The notes beneath the pieces are model-generated. The model had not been told where the DNA came from, ran no database searches, and saw only the letters and a list, made by a program, of their open reading frames with translations. A stretch of 64,000 nucleotides of DNA. Source: Saccharomycopsis phalli (lineage: Eukaryota; Ascomycota; Saccharomycetes; Ascoideales; Saccharomycopsidaceae). The stretch covers positions 1,302,001 to 1,366,000 of the forward strand of contig CP073214.1 in the NCBI GenBank assembly GCA_020342235.1. The letters run 5' to 3'. Below, piece after piece: positions 9,230-20,476 of the stretch. The position numbers and the translations under genes are program-made. How positions within the stretch are numbered: the stretch's first letter is position 1; each line of letters starts with the position of its first letter.

Positions 9230-10308
9230 CGTAGAATTATTAGTAAAATAAGTAGAGTTGTGTTTTGACATTTGTTTTATGTTTAATCGTCTTTCTCAGA
9301 CATGATATCTTGTAGGCACATGACCTACTGTCACACAATGGGCATCGGGGTATTCAGTTTGTGTGACCATGCCTCTGGTTTTGACAGGCCGGTTCTTCCG
9401 AGGTGAATCAGTGGTATTGAAAACGCTGCTTCTGTCGAAGTAAACCGGAAATACCAAGCAAATTCTAAAATGAGAATCGTATACTGAGCTAAACGTAAAA
9501 TTTGGAATATCGTTAGTTCCAATGGGGATGTATACGGATAAAGTAGAGTTTTATCTCGTTTATCTAATATAGACACCTCTTGAATCCCAAAGGAGAAATG
9601 GGCCAACAACAATTGTGAAAGGAATTAGAACCTTAAGCGAAATTACGTTGAAGAAAACGAGTATTGTATCAAGGCATGTTTGATTTTCTCAAGGGTAAAC
9701 AGCGTAGAACAGGAACATGCGAGAACCTAGACTTTCTGAAACTGGGAATTATACCTAGGTGGTCAACTGAATTTGATCGACAAATTCTACATTGCCTCGG
9801 AAATTTCCCAAAGAATAAATAGAAACACTTGAATTAGCAAAATCCCACAAAAATTCGACACCGCTCCCCACAAAGTTTATGCTAATGCATTGGGCAATTC
9901 CTCCGCAACCTTAACCAGTTTTGACAAACCTTGACAGGTGTTGTCAGATAAACAAATAAAAACAGAAGTTTAGGTAACCAAAATGCAACGAGACACATCA
10001 TGATAATGTGATACAAATAAGTCAAAAAAAATACGTTAATTATAATTATATTTTGATGCCCCTTTGATTAGTTGTCTGGGATGCCTATTCCGATGTAAAT
10101 GTCTTCTTGGCTATCGGCACTTGCATGCATAAAGTACTCCCCACTGATACAACTGAAGCCACAGGAAAACCACACACCTTGAAGCCGTTTAAGGTTTCCA
10201 AACCCATGAGGATTACTCAGTTTTCAATATTTAAGCAGCCAGTTTCCTGAGTAGTATTCTTCACTAAAGTCTTCTAAACTTTTATTTTAATCTACAATCG
10301 CTTCCACC

Positions 10309-10890
10309 ATGCAATTCGCCGCTATTCTCTTGACTGTTGTCTCTTCTGTCTGTGCCATTGAGCTCGCTGTTCTCTCAGCATTGTTCTCTGACTTACAAGC
10401 ACACTCTGCTGAGTACTTGTCATATATCGCTGCTAACCCTTCGGTTTACCCAGCTTCTTTGATCGCCTTGGCACAATCTGCCCAGGGCCAAACCGACTTG
10501 TCTCAATTCACTGGTAGATTCCCAACTGCCGAGTACGAGTCTTTCATCACTGGCTTCCCAGGATACTCTCGTGTTTCCTCGGAAACCGCTGCTGCCGGTG
10601 CAGCTGCCGGTAATGGTGGTTCGTCATCATCAGGATCATCAGGATCATCAGGATCATCATCGGGATCATCGGCACCATCATCGGGATCATCGGCACCATC
10701 ATCAGGATCATCGGCACCATCATCAGGATCGTCAGCACCAGCTTCTTCTGTTGCTTCCTCTTCCTCTGCAGGTTCTTCTCCATCAGTTGCCATTGCTAGC
10801 TCTTCCGGTAATGGTATTGTTGAAAACAGAAACTTGGTCTTGATGCCAATGGCCATTATCTCTTCTTTGTTCTTGGCTACTCTTTTATAA
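10309..10890 (+). CDS. Srp1/Tip1-family GPI cell wall protein
   Basis: The 193-residue protein has a cleavable signal peptide (1-16, ending SVCA). A Tip1/Tir-type domain follows (about 17-85; ELAVLSALFSDLQAHSAEYL and later IAANPSVYPASL). Next is a Ser/Gly/Ala/Pro-rich stalk (about 100-165) built of imperfect SSGSSAP repeats, and a hydrophobic C-terminal tail preceded by a likely GPI attachment region (SSSGNG). Such mannoproteins are linked to wall beta-glucan and are often induced by cold or low oxygen. The stalk DNA is a 15-bp-type repeat that may vary in copy number between strains. Codon use favours TCT/GCC/GGT, as in highly expressed yeast genes. Confidence 0.85.
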   Translation: MQFAAILLTVVSSVCAIELAVLSALFSDLQAHSAEYLSYIAANPSVYPASLIALAQSAQGQTDLSQFTGRFPTAEYESFITGFPGYSRVSSETAAAGAAAGNGGSSSSGSSGSSGSSSGSSAPSSGSSAPSSGSSAPSSGSSAPASSVASSSSAGSSPSVAIASSSGNGIVENRNLVLMPMAIISSLFLATLL

Positions 10891-11435
10891 TATTGTACCG
10901 TTATAAGGTCATTGATTAGTTTTCGTTTCTTCTTGTGTTGGTCTGCACGATCAACAACGTTTTATTCCATTTTATCTAGTGTGTCCTTCGATATCGGAGG
11001 CTTTTAAGTAAATTCTCTAATTATTCATGTAGTTTAAGCACAACTATCAGGCATTAATTCGAAGGAATAAAGCCGATACAAACGGATATCCGTTTCTATT
11101 TCCAAATCAATACAAGGTTTGCGTCCAAACCAGAGTTTCAAACTCAAAATAATTGTCATGCAAAACGAAAATCCCCCACAACCACCAAAGTACAATTGGA
11201 AAACACAAGTTATAAAACACCATCATTCATGTCATTACATTTATTCGTCATACACCTCATTTCCTACATCACGGCCACGGCTATTATGGACACGTGATAT
11301 ATGCTCACTCTAAGCCCTGCGAGACAGTACCAAACAAGATTAAACCAACCTCTCCAAACACATACGGATTAAAGTTTCACTAATCCTTCTCCAACCCCCA
11401 TTCTGGAAATCATTTCCGACGTCTTTAAAACGCTC
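10891..11435. other. Convergent intergenic region without repeats
   Basis: It separates the 3' ends of the Tip1-type gene and the INP1-like gene. No gene, array or strong inverted repeat is seen. Confidence 0.6.
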
Positions 11436-13277
11436 TCACCATCCTAGAACTCTATCCAAGAGACTCCGATTCGTCGTGGGCGCAGGCTCTTCCTGGTCTG
11501 TCACAATGTTGTAAATGTCTTTACTCGCCTTGGTGTTTTGTTTTCCAAACAACGAGTATACGGACTGGCTGTCGGCGAGACGGGGATTCTTATACGCATA
11601 TGTTTTGTTGCTGTAGCTGCTTCTTGCATCATACTCGGTCCGGGAGTAAGACCGGTAGTACAGCCGATAACCTTCGTTGGTTTCTGGTCTATCCAAGAAC
11701 ATTAGTGAATGCCGCTGTGACGATTTGCGGAACTTCTCGACAATATCGTCGCTGCGGTATAAGTCGCTTGCCACTCGTTTTTCCTTCTGCATCAAAATTT
11801 CTTCATTGACTTCATGATTTAACTGTGACGTCAACTCGCTGAGAACCTCTGGGTTCTGCAAGTCTGCCACATGGCTCGTCTCCTCGATGATGTCAAGTAA
11901 CAATGAGCTACTGCTCTTCTTTAAACTGCCCATGACGCTTTTTGGTGGCCGCTGGAGCTCGCTTCTCATTCGCTCGACGCGCTCGTCAATAATCCGCTCT
12001 ATATAATTCTCATTTTTCATCATGAAGTGTGACTCGCTGTCCTCAGAGTCCAACGTGCTTAAATCCAACACATTGTCCTGAGCTTTGGCGGTGGTTGCGG
12101 CCCGGTAATCTGCCTTCAATTCATTTGCACCGCCGTTGGTAATGTATTCGTCAGTCTTGTAGTCACTAGCCCAGGAGTCTGCTTTGTAATGTCTTGCACT
12201 AGTCTCATAGACTGTATTTTCGTTCTTGTGGTTCCTCGTATCGAGCCCACCAGCTTTGTATTCAGCTCTCAGACTGTCCTTGTATTCTCCTCTAGCATTT
12301 CCATTATATGCAGCTCGGAAATCAGCATTCTTTTTATTTGCCCTTGTATCAACACTGACATTAGCCATGGGCTTGACTCTAGAATCAGCTCTGGTCCTCG
12401 AATTAGCTCTGACCCTCATGTCGACCAGATTATCCCAGTCATTACTTTGTACTTCTGTTACTCCGCCCAGATGATGCCGCATCACAGCTGGTGAAGAGAC
12501 TTTTCTCATATTCCGCACGTGCTCCTCTTTCCGCTTCCCTTTAAAGAGCTTACCCAATTTGCCAAACCTTCTCCCAAGACTCTTGTGCTCCAGATGACTC
12601 AAAGGCATGCCCTGATCCTCGACATCATCACAAGCTTCGACATCATCATAAGCTTCGACATCTTCCTGGGCCTCTTGGATCTCATTACGGGGAAACATAT
12701 CGTAAAAACAGCACAATTGCCTGAATAGCTCTTCCAACATCCTCACCTTGGCCAAATATTTGGTTTCAGGCTCCTCAGGCTCAAGCGAAATCTTCCAGAA
12801 TCGCTCCGGGTGCAGGAGAGCTAAGATAAATGTACTGTCATTCACTTTGAACGTTTTGAGCCGGAGCAAGAGAGGATGCACAAAGGTCTCCCTCGTAGTT
12901 TGATTACCACCCCCACAGCTGAGGAAATAAATCCCTCCCTCTAATTCGTATATCTGAAATACCCCATGACACACCATCCGCCCCATGTTGGTACTATCTT
13001 CTTTTGGAGACATGATCTCGGTGATACTCCTCACCGAGTCAATGGAATCTACACGACGAAGCAGATTGTTCGATCCCGATTCCCTAATATGACTCGTCGC
13101 ATTATATGTATATATTTTGGCCCGGTCAAAGGACACAAGGATGTTCTTTTGATCGCTCACTCGAGAATTTCGTCGAGCAACAGAGGAAATACTCAGCCGT
13201 CGCGACTGTGTGCTTCTAGATATTTCAGTTTTCTTCTCCAGCAGCGACATATAATTATACAGACTTTGCTTCGACAT
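11436..13277 (-). CDS. Inp1-like peroxisome inheritance protein
   Basis: Inp1 tethers peroxisomes to the mother cell cortex in budding yeasts by linking Pex3 to the plasma membrane. The 613-residue frame has a PH-like N-terminal domain (about 40-190). Segments such as MVCHGVFQIYEL, HPLLLRLKTFKV and FILALLHPERFWKIS resemble the Inp1 domain (typically HG-xx-IY, then L-hP-ERYWK). The rest is low complexity: basic around 205-260, then an Ala/Lys/Asp-rich section with imperfect repeats (about 275-400), and Ser-rich tails. The start ATG at 13277 is the first in frame. The assignment rests on the N-terminal domain alone, so it is likely rather than certain. Confidence 0.62.
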   Translation of the reverse strand: MSKQSLYNYMSLLEKKTEISRSTQSRRLSISSVARRNSRVSDQKNILVSFDRAKIYTYNATSHIRESGSNNLLRRVDSIDSVRSITEIMSPKEDSTNMGRMVCHGVFQIYELEGGIYFLSCGGGNQTTRETFVHPLLLRLKTFKVNDSTFILALLHPERFWKISLEPEEPETKYLAKVRMLEELFRQLCCFYDMFPRNEIQEAQEDVEAYDDVEACDDVEDQGMPLSHLEHKSLGRRFGKLGKLFKGKRKEEHVRNMRKVSSPAVMRHHLGGVTEVQSNDWDNLVDMRVRANSRTRADSRVKPMANVSVDTRANKKNADFRAAYNGNARGEYKDSLRAEYKAGGLDTRNHKNENTVYETSARHYKADSWASDYKTDEYITNGGANELKADYRAATTAKAQDNVLDLSTLDSEDSESHFMMKNENYIERIIDERVERMRSELQRPPKSVMGSLKKSSSSLLLDIIEETSHVADLQNPEVLSELTSQLNHEVNEEILMQKEKRVASDLYRSDDIVEKFRKSSQRHSLMFLDRPETNEGYRLYYRSYSRTEYDARSSYSNKTYAYKNPRLADSQSVYSLFGKQNTKASKDIYNIVTDQEEPAPTTNRSLLDRVLGW

Positions 13278-16035
13278 CCGCTACTGTCTGTCACTTGGGC
13301 CATTTTAGGTTACTGAAGCCTAAATTGGGTTATGAGCGATGTCTAACACATTGGGGCAATCCATCCATTGGATCACATGGGGTAACATTGCCATGGAAAA
13401 GTCATATCAATGGTTGTGTGGCCCTGTGGTATGATACCCCTCATGTAACGTTTCAGAATGAAGGAACGACAATCATGTCCGGAAGAGGAAAAGGGGATCA
13501 GTCGCCCTTGAAATCAAACAAGGAAATTTTGATGAAACGCCTCATATCTTCGTATTGAATAACCTAGAGTTTTCTGAACAAGCATATTTGCATTGTGAAT
13601 GGTTCTAATTTTTATTGAGTATTCTTGTAATCCACATGTTCTCCGTGGATACCAGTTAGTTATGTAGCACTACTCTTTAACGGATACTCAAACTTATTTT
13701 GCTATACGCCTGTAAGCGGCGTGTTCTGGTATTATTTATGACATTCAGGACAACACTGCGTCATACATTAAGGAGATTATGACTTCTAACACAATGTTAC
13801 CTGAATTAGGAAAATCCTGCTGAAATAAAATTTCTTTAACCAAGACTTTAATATTTGTATCAGCGTAGCATTTATGATTCCTGTTTAGTAGGATTGCGCC
13901 AAATTCGTAAATTACATCAGTTCATTTCATCGATCGACATGTTCCTCCAGTTTGTTGAACTACATTCTCTTCTGTTTTGCTGTAGCTATTTGTCTTATCT
14001 TCTGTTGCGCTAATTTATAACTTGTCGAGTGGTCATTGGCAAAAATGCGGCATCGATTAGCGACTAGTCAAGCAATGAGATTGTCGAATAAACTTTGTAT
14101 TGATAAACTTTGTCTCAATTATGAATATGTGCCACTCATTAGATATGCCGTGAAGATACAGATCTTGATCGGGCATTAGCGTGTCGGTTGTTCTGGCCAT
14201 ACATCCAGCAGGGTACACAATTTAATTTAGCTACTTTAGAGTATACCTAAAAAAATAAAACTATTTTATGTTGCCAATAAATGTGTAGATCAATCTATGC
14301 TTACTTGAAGTGAGAATTCCCAATCCTTGCCACTGCATTGTCTTACCTCATTTCCGTAGATGTTTCACGCGTTACGGAATGTACTCACAGTTTATCAAGA
14401 ACAATAGGAATGTTCTTTTTATAGATCAATCATGGTCACACGTATTTTGAGACTATTTGGTTGCAATCCCAGAATTATCGAGTCCTGTTTGAATCTCTCA
14501 AAGTATGTCAGAAAGGTTAAGCCAATATACTTTAGAATACTCCTTTGTTTTAGCCGGGGACTTTTAAAAGTCAATAAATAAGTACTGCTATTTTTACACC
14601 TACTCTAGAATTTCTGCATTAGACATGGCTACATAAATTTTTAAAATTCTGTAGCAATTTGATATCAAAGATTGCTATTAAATAGCCACTTTCACAAGAC
14701 GTCAGCCTTACATTAAATCATATACACAGACATACATTAACTTTGAAAAACCTTTTATTTAATAGAATTACAAGGAGTTGACTCCCAAGGCCAAGGTTCC
14801 TAGCTCAACCCAATTGGTCTACGCATGTAGCCCTAAGTAGAAAATTAAAAAATATTATTATTGTTGTAATACATAATATCTCTTAGATGTAGGGTGTGAC
14901 GGTAGATATATTTAAAATATGACTATTAATATTGCTTCCTTTGTAATTGAATAATTAATTAATGATAGTTTTCAAGTATATGCAATGAGCCTGTCTATAA
15001 AGTAAACTAGTTACATCATGTACTCAATATGTTGTGGATTGCTCTTAAACTTAATGCCCATTGACTGATATCTCCAACAGGTAATTGATCGGGTGATGCC
15101 AGAAGTACAATCCTAAGACATCACGGCAGCATATGTCGTAATCTTAAGATATCATTACATACAAGCAAGTCTGAGACAAGAGCAATGCTCCCTATTGTTA
15201 AGAGAATATTAATCATGTTAAAATTTGATATTAGAAATTGGCCATGAATGATATTAGAATATTTTAAATAGATCTAACCTTCCTAGCATAGACGATTAAA
15301 CATGTACTAAAAGACACCAAAGGAATCAAAATTCATAGTTTGAATTATATTTTATCCTGATAGTAATTCAAAATGATTAAAGATACCTCTCTGTCTCTTC
15401 TATTGAAAATTACGGCACCGTGATGTATATTTTTGTGCTTTATTTTTCAACCGTCCGACGTTTCTGTCACAGTAACAACGTGTCATGTGATTACATAATT
15501 TATTAGTAATGGTTTCTAGAAAGTTTTAGTGCCAAAATTGTAAGCAAAAAGAAATTAAAATGATCTTAGCTCGGAAAACTGAAGCCGAGGCCTCTACTAC
15601 CAGATGCATAAGGAATTTTGATAACCAGCTGTCAACGACTTTTTAAGTGGCGGTGGGTTATGACCTCACACATCATAGGGACTGAACAAACGTATGATTA
15701 AATATTTACAGTGTTACGATGACAGTGATGATTGTCACTGTCTGCATGCAGTATACATTTGATAGGAAATTGTTCCTAATTTGTCTCAATTCCTCTAGTG
15801 AAGATTGGAACTTAAAATGTCTCGTAGAGGCAGATGAAATTAATTTATCATGATAACTTGTCGAAATGTCTCACTACTTTGGACAGGTATTATTCCAAAA
15901 TATACTTTCTAGATTCGGTAAAAAAAGAAACAGAAAGTTGCATATAGTTCTACAATTACATGACATATTTCCGCCCACCATATAATGACTTATCCTATAA
16001 ACAAACTGACATCAAGACATACATGATAACAATGA
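13278..16035. other. 2.8-kb gene-free AT-rich region, candidate centromere
   Basis: This is the longest gene-free stretch of the window. No frame in it looks coding and it has no tandem array, unlike most spacers here. The only symmetry noticed is an 8-bp hairpin, GACAGTGA/TCACTGTC (15721-15742). In several CTG-clade yeasts centromeres are unique, AT-rich, ORF-free regions of a few kilobases, so this is a reasonable candidate. It could equally be a long spacer or decayed sequence. Confidence 0.3.
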
Positions 16036-17121
16036 TCATGCGACAACAGCATCTGGAATGAACTGGAAGCTGTTTGAAAGTCCCGAGGAGGATAATACTG
16101 GAAAAAAGATATCCTCTGCCAGACTACAAGTGTCACTTGGTGTCACTTCGCTGTTGGAAATCAAGTCGTACGGTGTCGCGGGGACAATTTCACTGGAACT
16201 TATACTGTCGAAATTCTCGCACAGGTCGGGTCTCAGTTCGTAGACAATTCCCTTGGTAATTCCAGCATTCTTGAGCAATGTCTCCACGTACTCAGGCTCA
16301 TAATTTGCAAAATGGATACGGATAATCACTTCATTTTCGGGTCTTTCAACAGAAACAGGCAAACACCCAAACTCGTTAAAAATATCAGCGACTTCACGCT
16401 GAATCAATGTAAGCTCACTCTGGTACTCTTTCAAGTCTCTGTTGAATGACTCCAAGTAAGCCTCATCTAAAAAGTTAACATTAGGGGAGGAGAACGAAGG
16501 TAATTCAAACTTGAACTCGGCAATTGAGCCTGCATTTCCCGTGCTATGATCACGAATCAATTCGAAAACAGCCTGTGCATTATCAGAAGACGAACTAGCG
16601 TTGGAAATAAAGTGTCGCGGAATAGATTGGGGCGAATCGCGACACAATTGATAAGACTGCAGAAAAAACGCTCTAGTGAAGGCCGTTAAGTTTTGAACCG
16701 CTTCTTTGGTCACCTGTGATGTGTAACATGAAAAGTATCTTGCGTTAGTGCGGTGGAAGCTGCGGTACATTGTGCTTGGAAAGATTCCGCTTCTAGAAAA
16801 CTTTTGTGTATACAGAGTCCGAATACCACTACCGGCATAACTGCTGAATGACGAGGTATGTGGCTGCTTAAACGAATGCGGGGCCTGCTTAAAGCCAAAG
16901 TAGGTAATTAATTGATTGAAAATAGATCCTTGAAATTTGGAGGCACCTGAGTAGTGGCGGACAAATAAGCCCCGAGGTTTTGTAGCAACTCTGAGAGGAC
17001 TGTAGGCCACCTTAACGGAGCTGTATGAGGGCCTGGAGAGTATCCTGATGGTGTCTATGACCTTCTGGAAGCCTTGCTTCTTGAAAGCTACCCAGACTTG
17101 CATATTGGGTCTAAGTACCAT
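16036..17121 (-). CDS. Unknown protein, possibly mitochondrial
   Basis: I do not recognise this 361-residue protein. The N-terminal 130 residues are basic, aromatic and Ser-rich with almost no acidic residues (for example RPSYSSVKVAYS and KPRGLFVRHYSG), which suits a long mitochondrial presequence. Residues 190-300 look globular: an amphipathic helix region (SFNRDLKEYQSELTLIQREV) is followed by FGCLPVSVERPENEVIIRIH and YEPEYVETLLKNAGI. The C-terminal 70 residues are Ser/Asp-rich. The first ATG is 17121; codons before it give only a GTG start. The long frame and balanced codon use support a real gene. Confidence 0.6.
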   Translation of the reverse strand: MVLRPNMQVWVAFKKQGFQKVIDTIRILSRPSYSSVKVAYSPLRVATKPRGLFVRHYSGASKFQGSIFNQLITYFGFKQAPHSFKQPHTSSFSSYAGSGIRTLYTQKFSRSGIFPSTMYRSFHRTNARYFSCYTSQVTKEAVQNLTAFTRAFFLQSYQLCRDSPQSIPRHFISNASSSSDNAQAVFELIRDHSTGNAGSIAEFKFELPSFSSPNVNFLDEAYLESFNRDLKEYQSELTLIQREVADIFNEFGCLPVSVERPENEVIIRIHFANYEPEYVETLLKNAGITKGIVYELRPDLCENFDSISSSEIVPATPYDLISNSEVTPSDTCSLAEDIFFPVLSSSGLSNSFQFIPDAVVA

Positions 17122-18745
17122 TTGGAGATGAGTTTGCCACTTTTTGTTTTCGTCTAGTGTGCACACTCACGTGATAATCATGAGATTAGGGCATGTCATG
17201 ATCCAAATGCCAAGATATGCACGTGATTTAATGGAAGTTTCAAAGGGGATGCCAGTTGTGTGCATGTACACTTGAAATTCAGCAGGAGTAAAAGCTAAAA
17301 AGAAACAAGCGAGCTGAGGCACGGAAACCAAATCCGGAACCCTATTGGATAACCTTTGGATGTTCTGGAAGGTATATGGGGTATAGAGCCTGATAGGCAG
17401 CTGTGCAGTTGAGATGTGCTCGTTAGAGGGTTAATTAATTGCGTGGCGGCACTTCTGATACAATAGAGATTGTTTGACGAAGAGTTGCGCAATGCTATAG
17501 CATATTATAAATTGTGTAAGGTGTGTCTAAGACCCAATTATTTGGCAAGACCAGACGTGTGAGTCTCGGCCGACTTTGAGGAAGGTTATAAATAAAGTTC
17601 TGACGTAGACTTGAGCATGCTGGCAACGGCAACCAGTTTGATTATTTGAGACAATTGCGAGACATCTGCAGCATCACTGAACGAAAGAAGAATTAATTAA
17701 GGCACTAGCGAAGAGGGCTGTTTTAACGTTAGAAAGGAGACGAGAGGGAGTAGGGGGAGCAATTTTTTTTTTTCTCTCTTGTCGTTGGAGGATAAGAGGT
17801 TAGCCAAGGTGAGTTCTGGGGCATGGTTGAGAATTGTGGAGAAGCTGGACTTGGCGAAAGTGACTGGAGAAGTAGGCAATTGAAGAACCTAGCAAGAGGA
17901 ATGGATGCCCAGAGGAATGGAAGCCAGAGGAATGGAAGCCAGAGGAATGGAAGCCAGAGGAATGGAAGCCAGAGGAATGGAAGCCAGAGGAATGGAAGCC
18001 AGAGGAATGGAAGCCAGAGGAACAGAGGCAACCGTAGGAGTAAGGGTGAAGTAGCGTCAAATAATATTAAGCTTTGAGAGGTATTCGTAGTACCATTCAG
18101 GAAAAGTAGGTAAAAATGTCAGACATTGTGTTTCAGAGCGGGCCATATATGTGCATAAGATGAGCAGCAATCAGTGTTGAAATAAACAGGCTAATAAGGT
18201 GCTGAGGCAATGAGACGAGGCGGTTCTTGTTTAGTTTGGTAAGTTGGGAGCATATCTGCGGGCGGACGCAGAAGGAAATAGCATGTCTCAGATTATTGAA
18301 CAAGGGAGAGGCGGACAGAGAGATGAACTAGAGGGAGTACGAAAAGGGTACCTCTGGCAGATGTGAAGGATATTGACAATGCTGGTAAGATTAGCCATGG
18401 TGTCCTCATGTAGTGATTTACTAGTATAGCGGCTAGTTGTACCGAAGATCAGCCACTGATTTCCCAAAACTGGATAGCCGTCCATTTGCGTCCATCCCTT
18501 TAGCCCCTAGCCAAATCCCATACCTGGCAAATTCGCTACCACTTCACGGGGCTTGCTGCTCCCTGATGCACGCATGCGCATTCCCGTTAGTCTGATGCTT
18601 TTTCAGGAAATATGCTTCTGATGTTTTGGGACTTTTAGACAATGCAAATCTTCAACCTAGTTTGGCAATACTTATATATATCAGCGGTGCCCTGACATTC
18701 TTGCTTATACTACAACCAGGGTATATCCTATTGTATCTTAGTATC
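17122..18745. other. 1.6-kb divergent intergenic region
   Basis: It lies between the unknown minus-strand gene and the G1 cyclin. It holds both promoters and the 15-bp array at 17911-18015. A long upstream region is usual for G1 cyclin genes. No other gene is seen. Confidence 0.6.
17911..18015. repeat. 15-bp tandem repeat, seven copies
   Basis: Seven perfect copies of AGAGGAATGGAAGCC, with degenerate partial units on both sides. The unit is a multiple of three and free of stops, so it reads as (QRNGS)n on one strand and hydrophobic repeats on the other. No supported gene contains it. Confidence 0.95.
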
Positions 18746-20113
18746 ATGTCTCGCCCTATTCAAATCACTGCCAAAGCCAAGCTCTATCCTCACCAGCTTA
18801 TGGCCTCCGAGTTAAAGGCCCACTCTCAGCTTATTGACGAGTACAAGGAGGAGATTTCTCTCGCCATGTTTAGTGTCGCATCCACATCGCTTCCAGACGT
18901 CGCCCTCATAAACCAGCAGCCGGAGCTCAAGTCCTCCTTGCGGAGTCCTTTGTTGGACTTTCTCTTCAAGGTCGCCAAGCGCACCAAGGTCACCACCGGC
19001 ATCTTCTACAAGGCCGCAAAGCTCATGGACAGATACTGCTCCAAGCGCATTGTGCTCCGCGACCAGGCACAGTTGGTTGCCGGCACCTGTCTTTGGCTTG
19101 CTGCCAAGACGTCTGGTGGCTGCAATCATGTCATTAGCACCTCGTCGATTCCTTCCGGCGGCCGGTTCTCCGGCCCAACCAACCGCTCGCGTATCCCACG
19201 CTTGAGCGAGCTTGTCCAGTTATGCGGTCCTTCGTGCGGCTACGACGAAGGCATGTTCATCCAGATGGAAAAACACATTTTGGAGACCTTGAACTGGGAC
19301 ATTTGCGACCCGTCCATCTACAACTGGGCATTCAATCTTGAGGACTACCAGTGTCTCAACGACAGCAACAACGAACAGGTCAAAGACGACCGTGTGATAG
19401 CCATCATCAAGAACTTTCTCATTGAAAACTGCGCATACTCATTGGACTTGGTGTCGGTGCACCCAGCCGAGCTTGCGCTCATCATCAAGAAGATTCTCGT
19501 GACATTGATTCTCAACGACGACAAGTACTTCAACATCAAGGTGGAGAACTTGACCCGGATCTTGGCCCGCAACAGCATCGACGACTCACAGTGCCCAGAG
19601 GCCGGCCAGCGACTCATCAACAACTTCAAGGACTTCAACATGAACTTGGCCAACCGTCTTCTCTTGGCGATTGCCAACGTCACTCCCACCGTGCTCAACT
19701 CGTACACCTCCACGGATAACAAGGACGTCAACGAGATCGTCTTGCGGGTGCACAAGGTGGCCATCTCTCACATCATGGCCCTCCACGAAGAAGGAAAGTC
19801 AAAACACACTCCGTGCCAAGAACAGCACTTCCGCCAACCTACCCCAGTATCAACTCCAACACGCTATGGCTCGACGGCAAACAACAGTCCTTCGAGCGAG
19901 TCCGATTACTACTCCGACGTGGACTCGGTCATGTCCAGCGAGAATCCAGCCTCGTCGGTTTCGTCTGCGTCGTCGTTCAATTCGCCAATGAACTCGCCTG
20001 CCACTCGTGTGGGGAAGTTTCCTCTTTCGCAGTATTCGAACCGTCTGAACATCTCGTTGAATAACACTACTCGCAAACCCTCGGCATTTGTTGGTCGCAG
20101 CTACCAAAGATAA
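18746..20113 (+). CDS. G1/S cyclin (Cln family)
   Basis: The 455-residue protein is a Cln-type cyclin that would activate Cdc28 in G1. The cyclin box runs from about 20 to 190. Helix 1 follows INQQPELKSSLRSPLLDFLF, then FYKAAKLMDRYCSKRIV, QLVAGTCLWLAAK, and later MEKHILETLNWDICDPS. The C terminus (about 360-455) is rich in Ser, Asn, Pro and Thr with SP/TP sites, as expected for a PEST-type degradation tail. The first ATG after the upstream stop-free stretch is 18746. It is closest in type to Candida Cln3/Ccn1/Hgc1; I cannot tell which. Confidence 0.88.
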   Translation: MSRPIQITAKAKLYPHQLMASELKAHSQLIDEYKEEISLAMFSVASTSLPDVALINQQPELKSSLRSPLLDFLFKVAKRTKVTTGIFYKAAKLMDRYCSKRIVLRDQAQLVAGTCLWLAAKTSGGCNHVISTSSIPSGGRFSGPTNRSRIPRLSELVQLCGPSCGYDEGMFIQMEKHILETLNWDICDPSIYNWAFNLEDYQCLNDSNNEQVKDDRVIAIIKNFLIENCAYSLDLVSVHPAELALIIKKILVTLILNDDKYFNIKVENLTRILARNSIDDSQCPEAGQRLINNFKDFNMNLANRLLLAIANVTPTVLNSYTSTDNKDVNEIVLRVHKVAISHIMALHEEGKSKHTPCQEQHFRQPTPVSTPTRYGSTANNSPSSESDYYSDVDSVMSSENPASSVSSASSFNSPMNSPATRVGKFPLSQYSNRLNISLNNTTRKPSAFVGRSYQR

Positions 20114-20290
20114 TCTCATAAGTCGTCCATTTGGGCGGTGTATCATACCGTGTTTTGTTTTCTACCCTTTCATTACTTCGACATGCCTCCGGTTAGACAT
20201 CGGGGGCTCATATACTATAAATTTTAGTCGCGTTCAGTTCACGTTAACAATGAAAAGTCATGTTGTTTTTCTACTGTAGTGTTTTGTTTT

Positions 20291-20476
20291 ATTGATTATT
20301 GATTATGTATTGATTATTGATTATTGATTATTGATTATTGATTATTGATTATTGATTATTGATTATTGATTATTGATTATTGATTATTGATTATTGATTA
20401 TTGATTATTGATTATTGATTATTGATTATTGATTATTGATTATTGATTATTGATTATTGATTATTGATTATTGATG
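20291..20476. repeat. 7-bp tandem repeat (TTGATTA)n
   Basis: About 25 copies of TTGATTA in an almost perfect run, broken once near 20306. It begins about 180 bp after the cyclin stop. The rest of the spacer to 21620 holds no gene. Confidence 0.97.

Larger units (their letters stand above)
8860..10308. other. 1.4-kb AT-rich intergenic region
   Basis: It lies between the divergent Whi5/Nrm1 and Tip1-type genes and holds both promoters. CCGGGTAA is at 9018-9025 and ACGCGT at 9224-9229. A 93-codon frame on the minus strand (9331-9612) has no family resemblance and I treat it as chance. No repeats are seen. Confidence 0.6.

Noticed and set aside
9331-9612. 93-codon frame upstream of the Tip1-type gene
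   Set aside because: It has no ATG context, domain or codon signature and lies in AT-rich spacer.
13475-13558. Histone H4 start
   Set aside because: MSGRGKG is the H4 N terminus, but the frame diverges at once (DQSPLKSN) and stops after 27 codons. It is most likely coincidence.
15721-15742. 8-bp hairpin as a centromere or terminator element
   Set aside because: Too short to mean much in 2.8 kb of AT-rich sequence; noted only as part of the region.
17823-18077. 84-codon frame with QRNGS repeats
   Set aside because: It is created by the 15-bp minisatellite, whose unit is a multiple of three; the flanks do not look coding.
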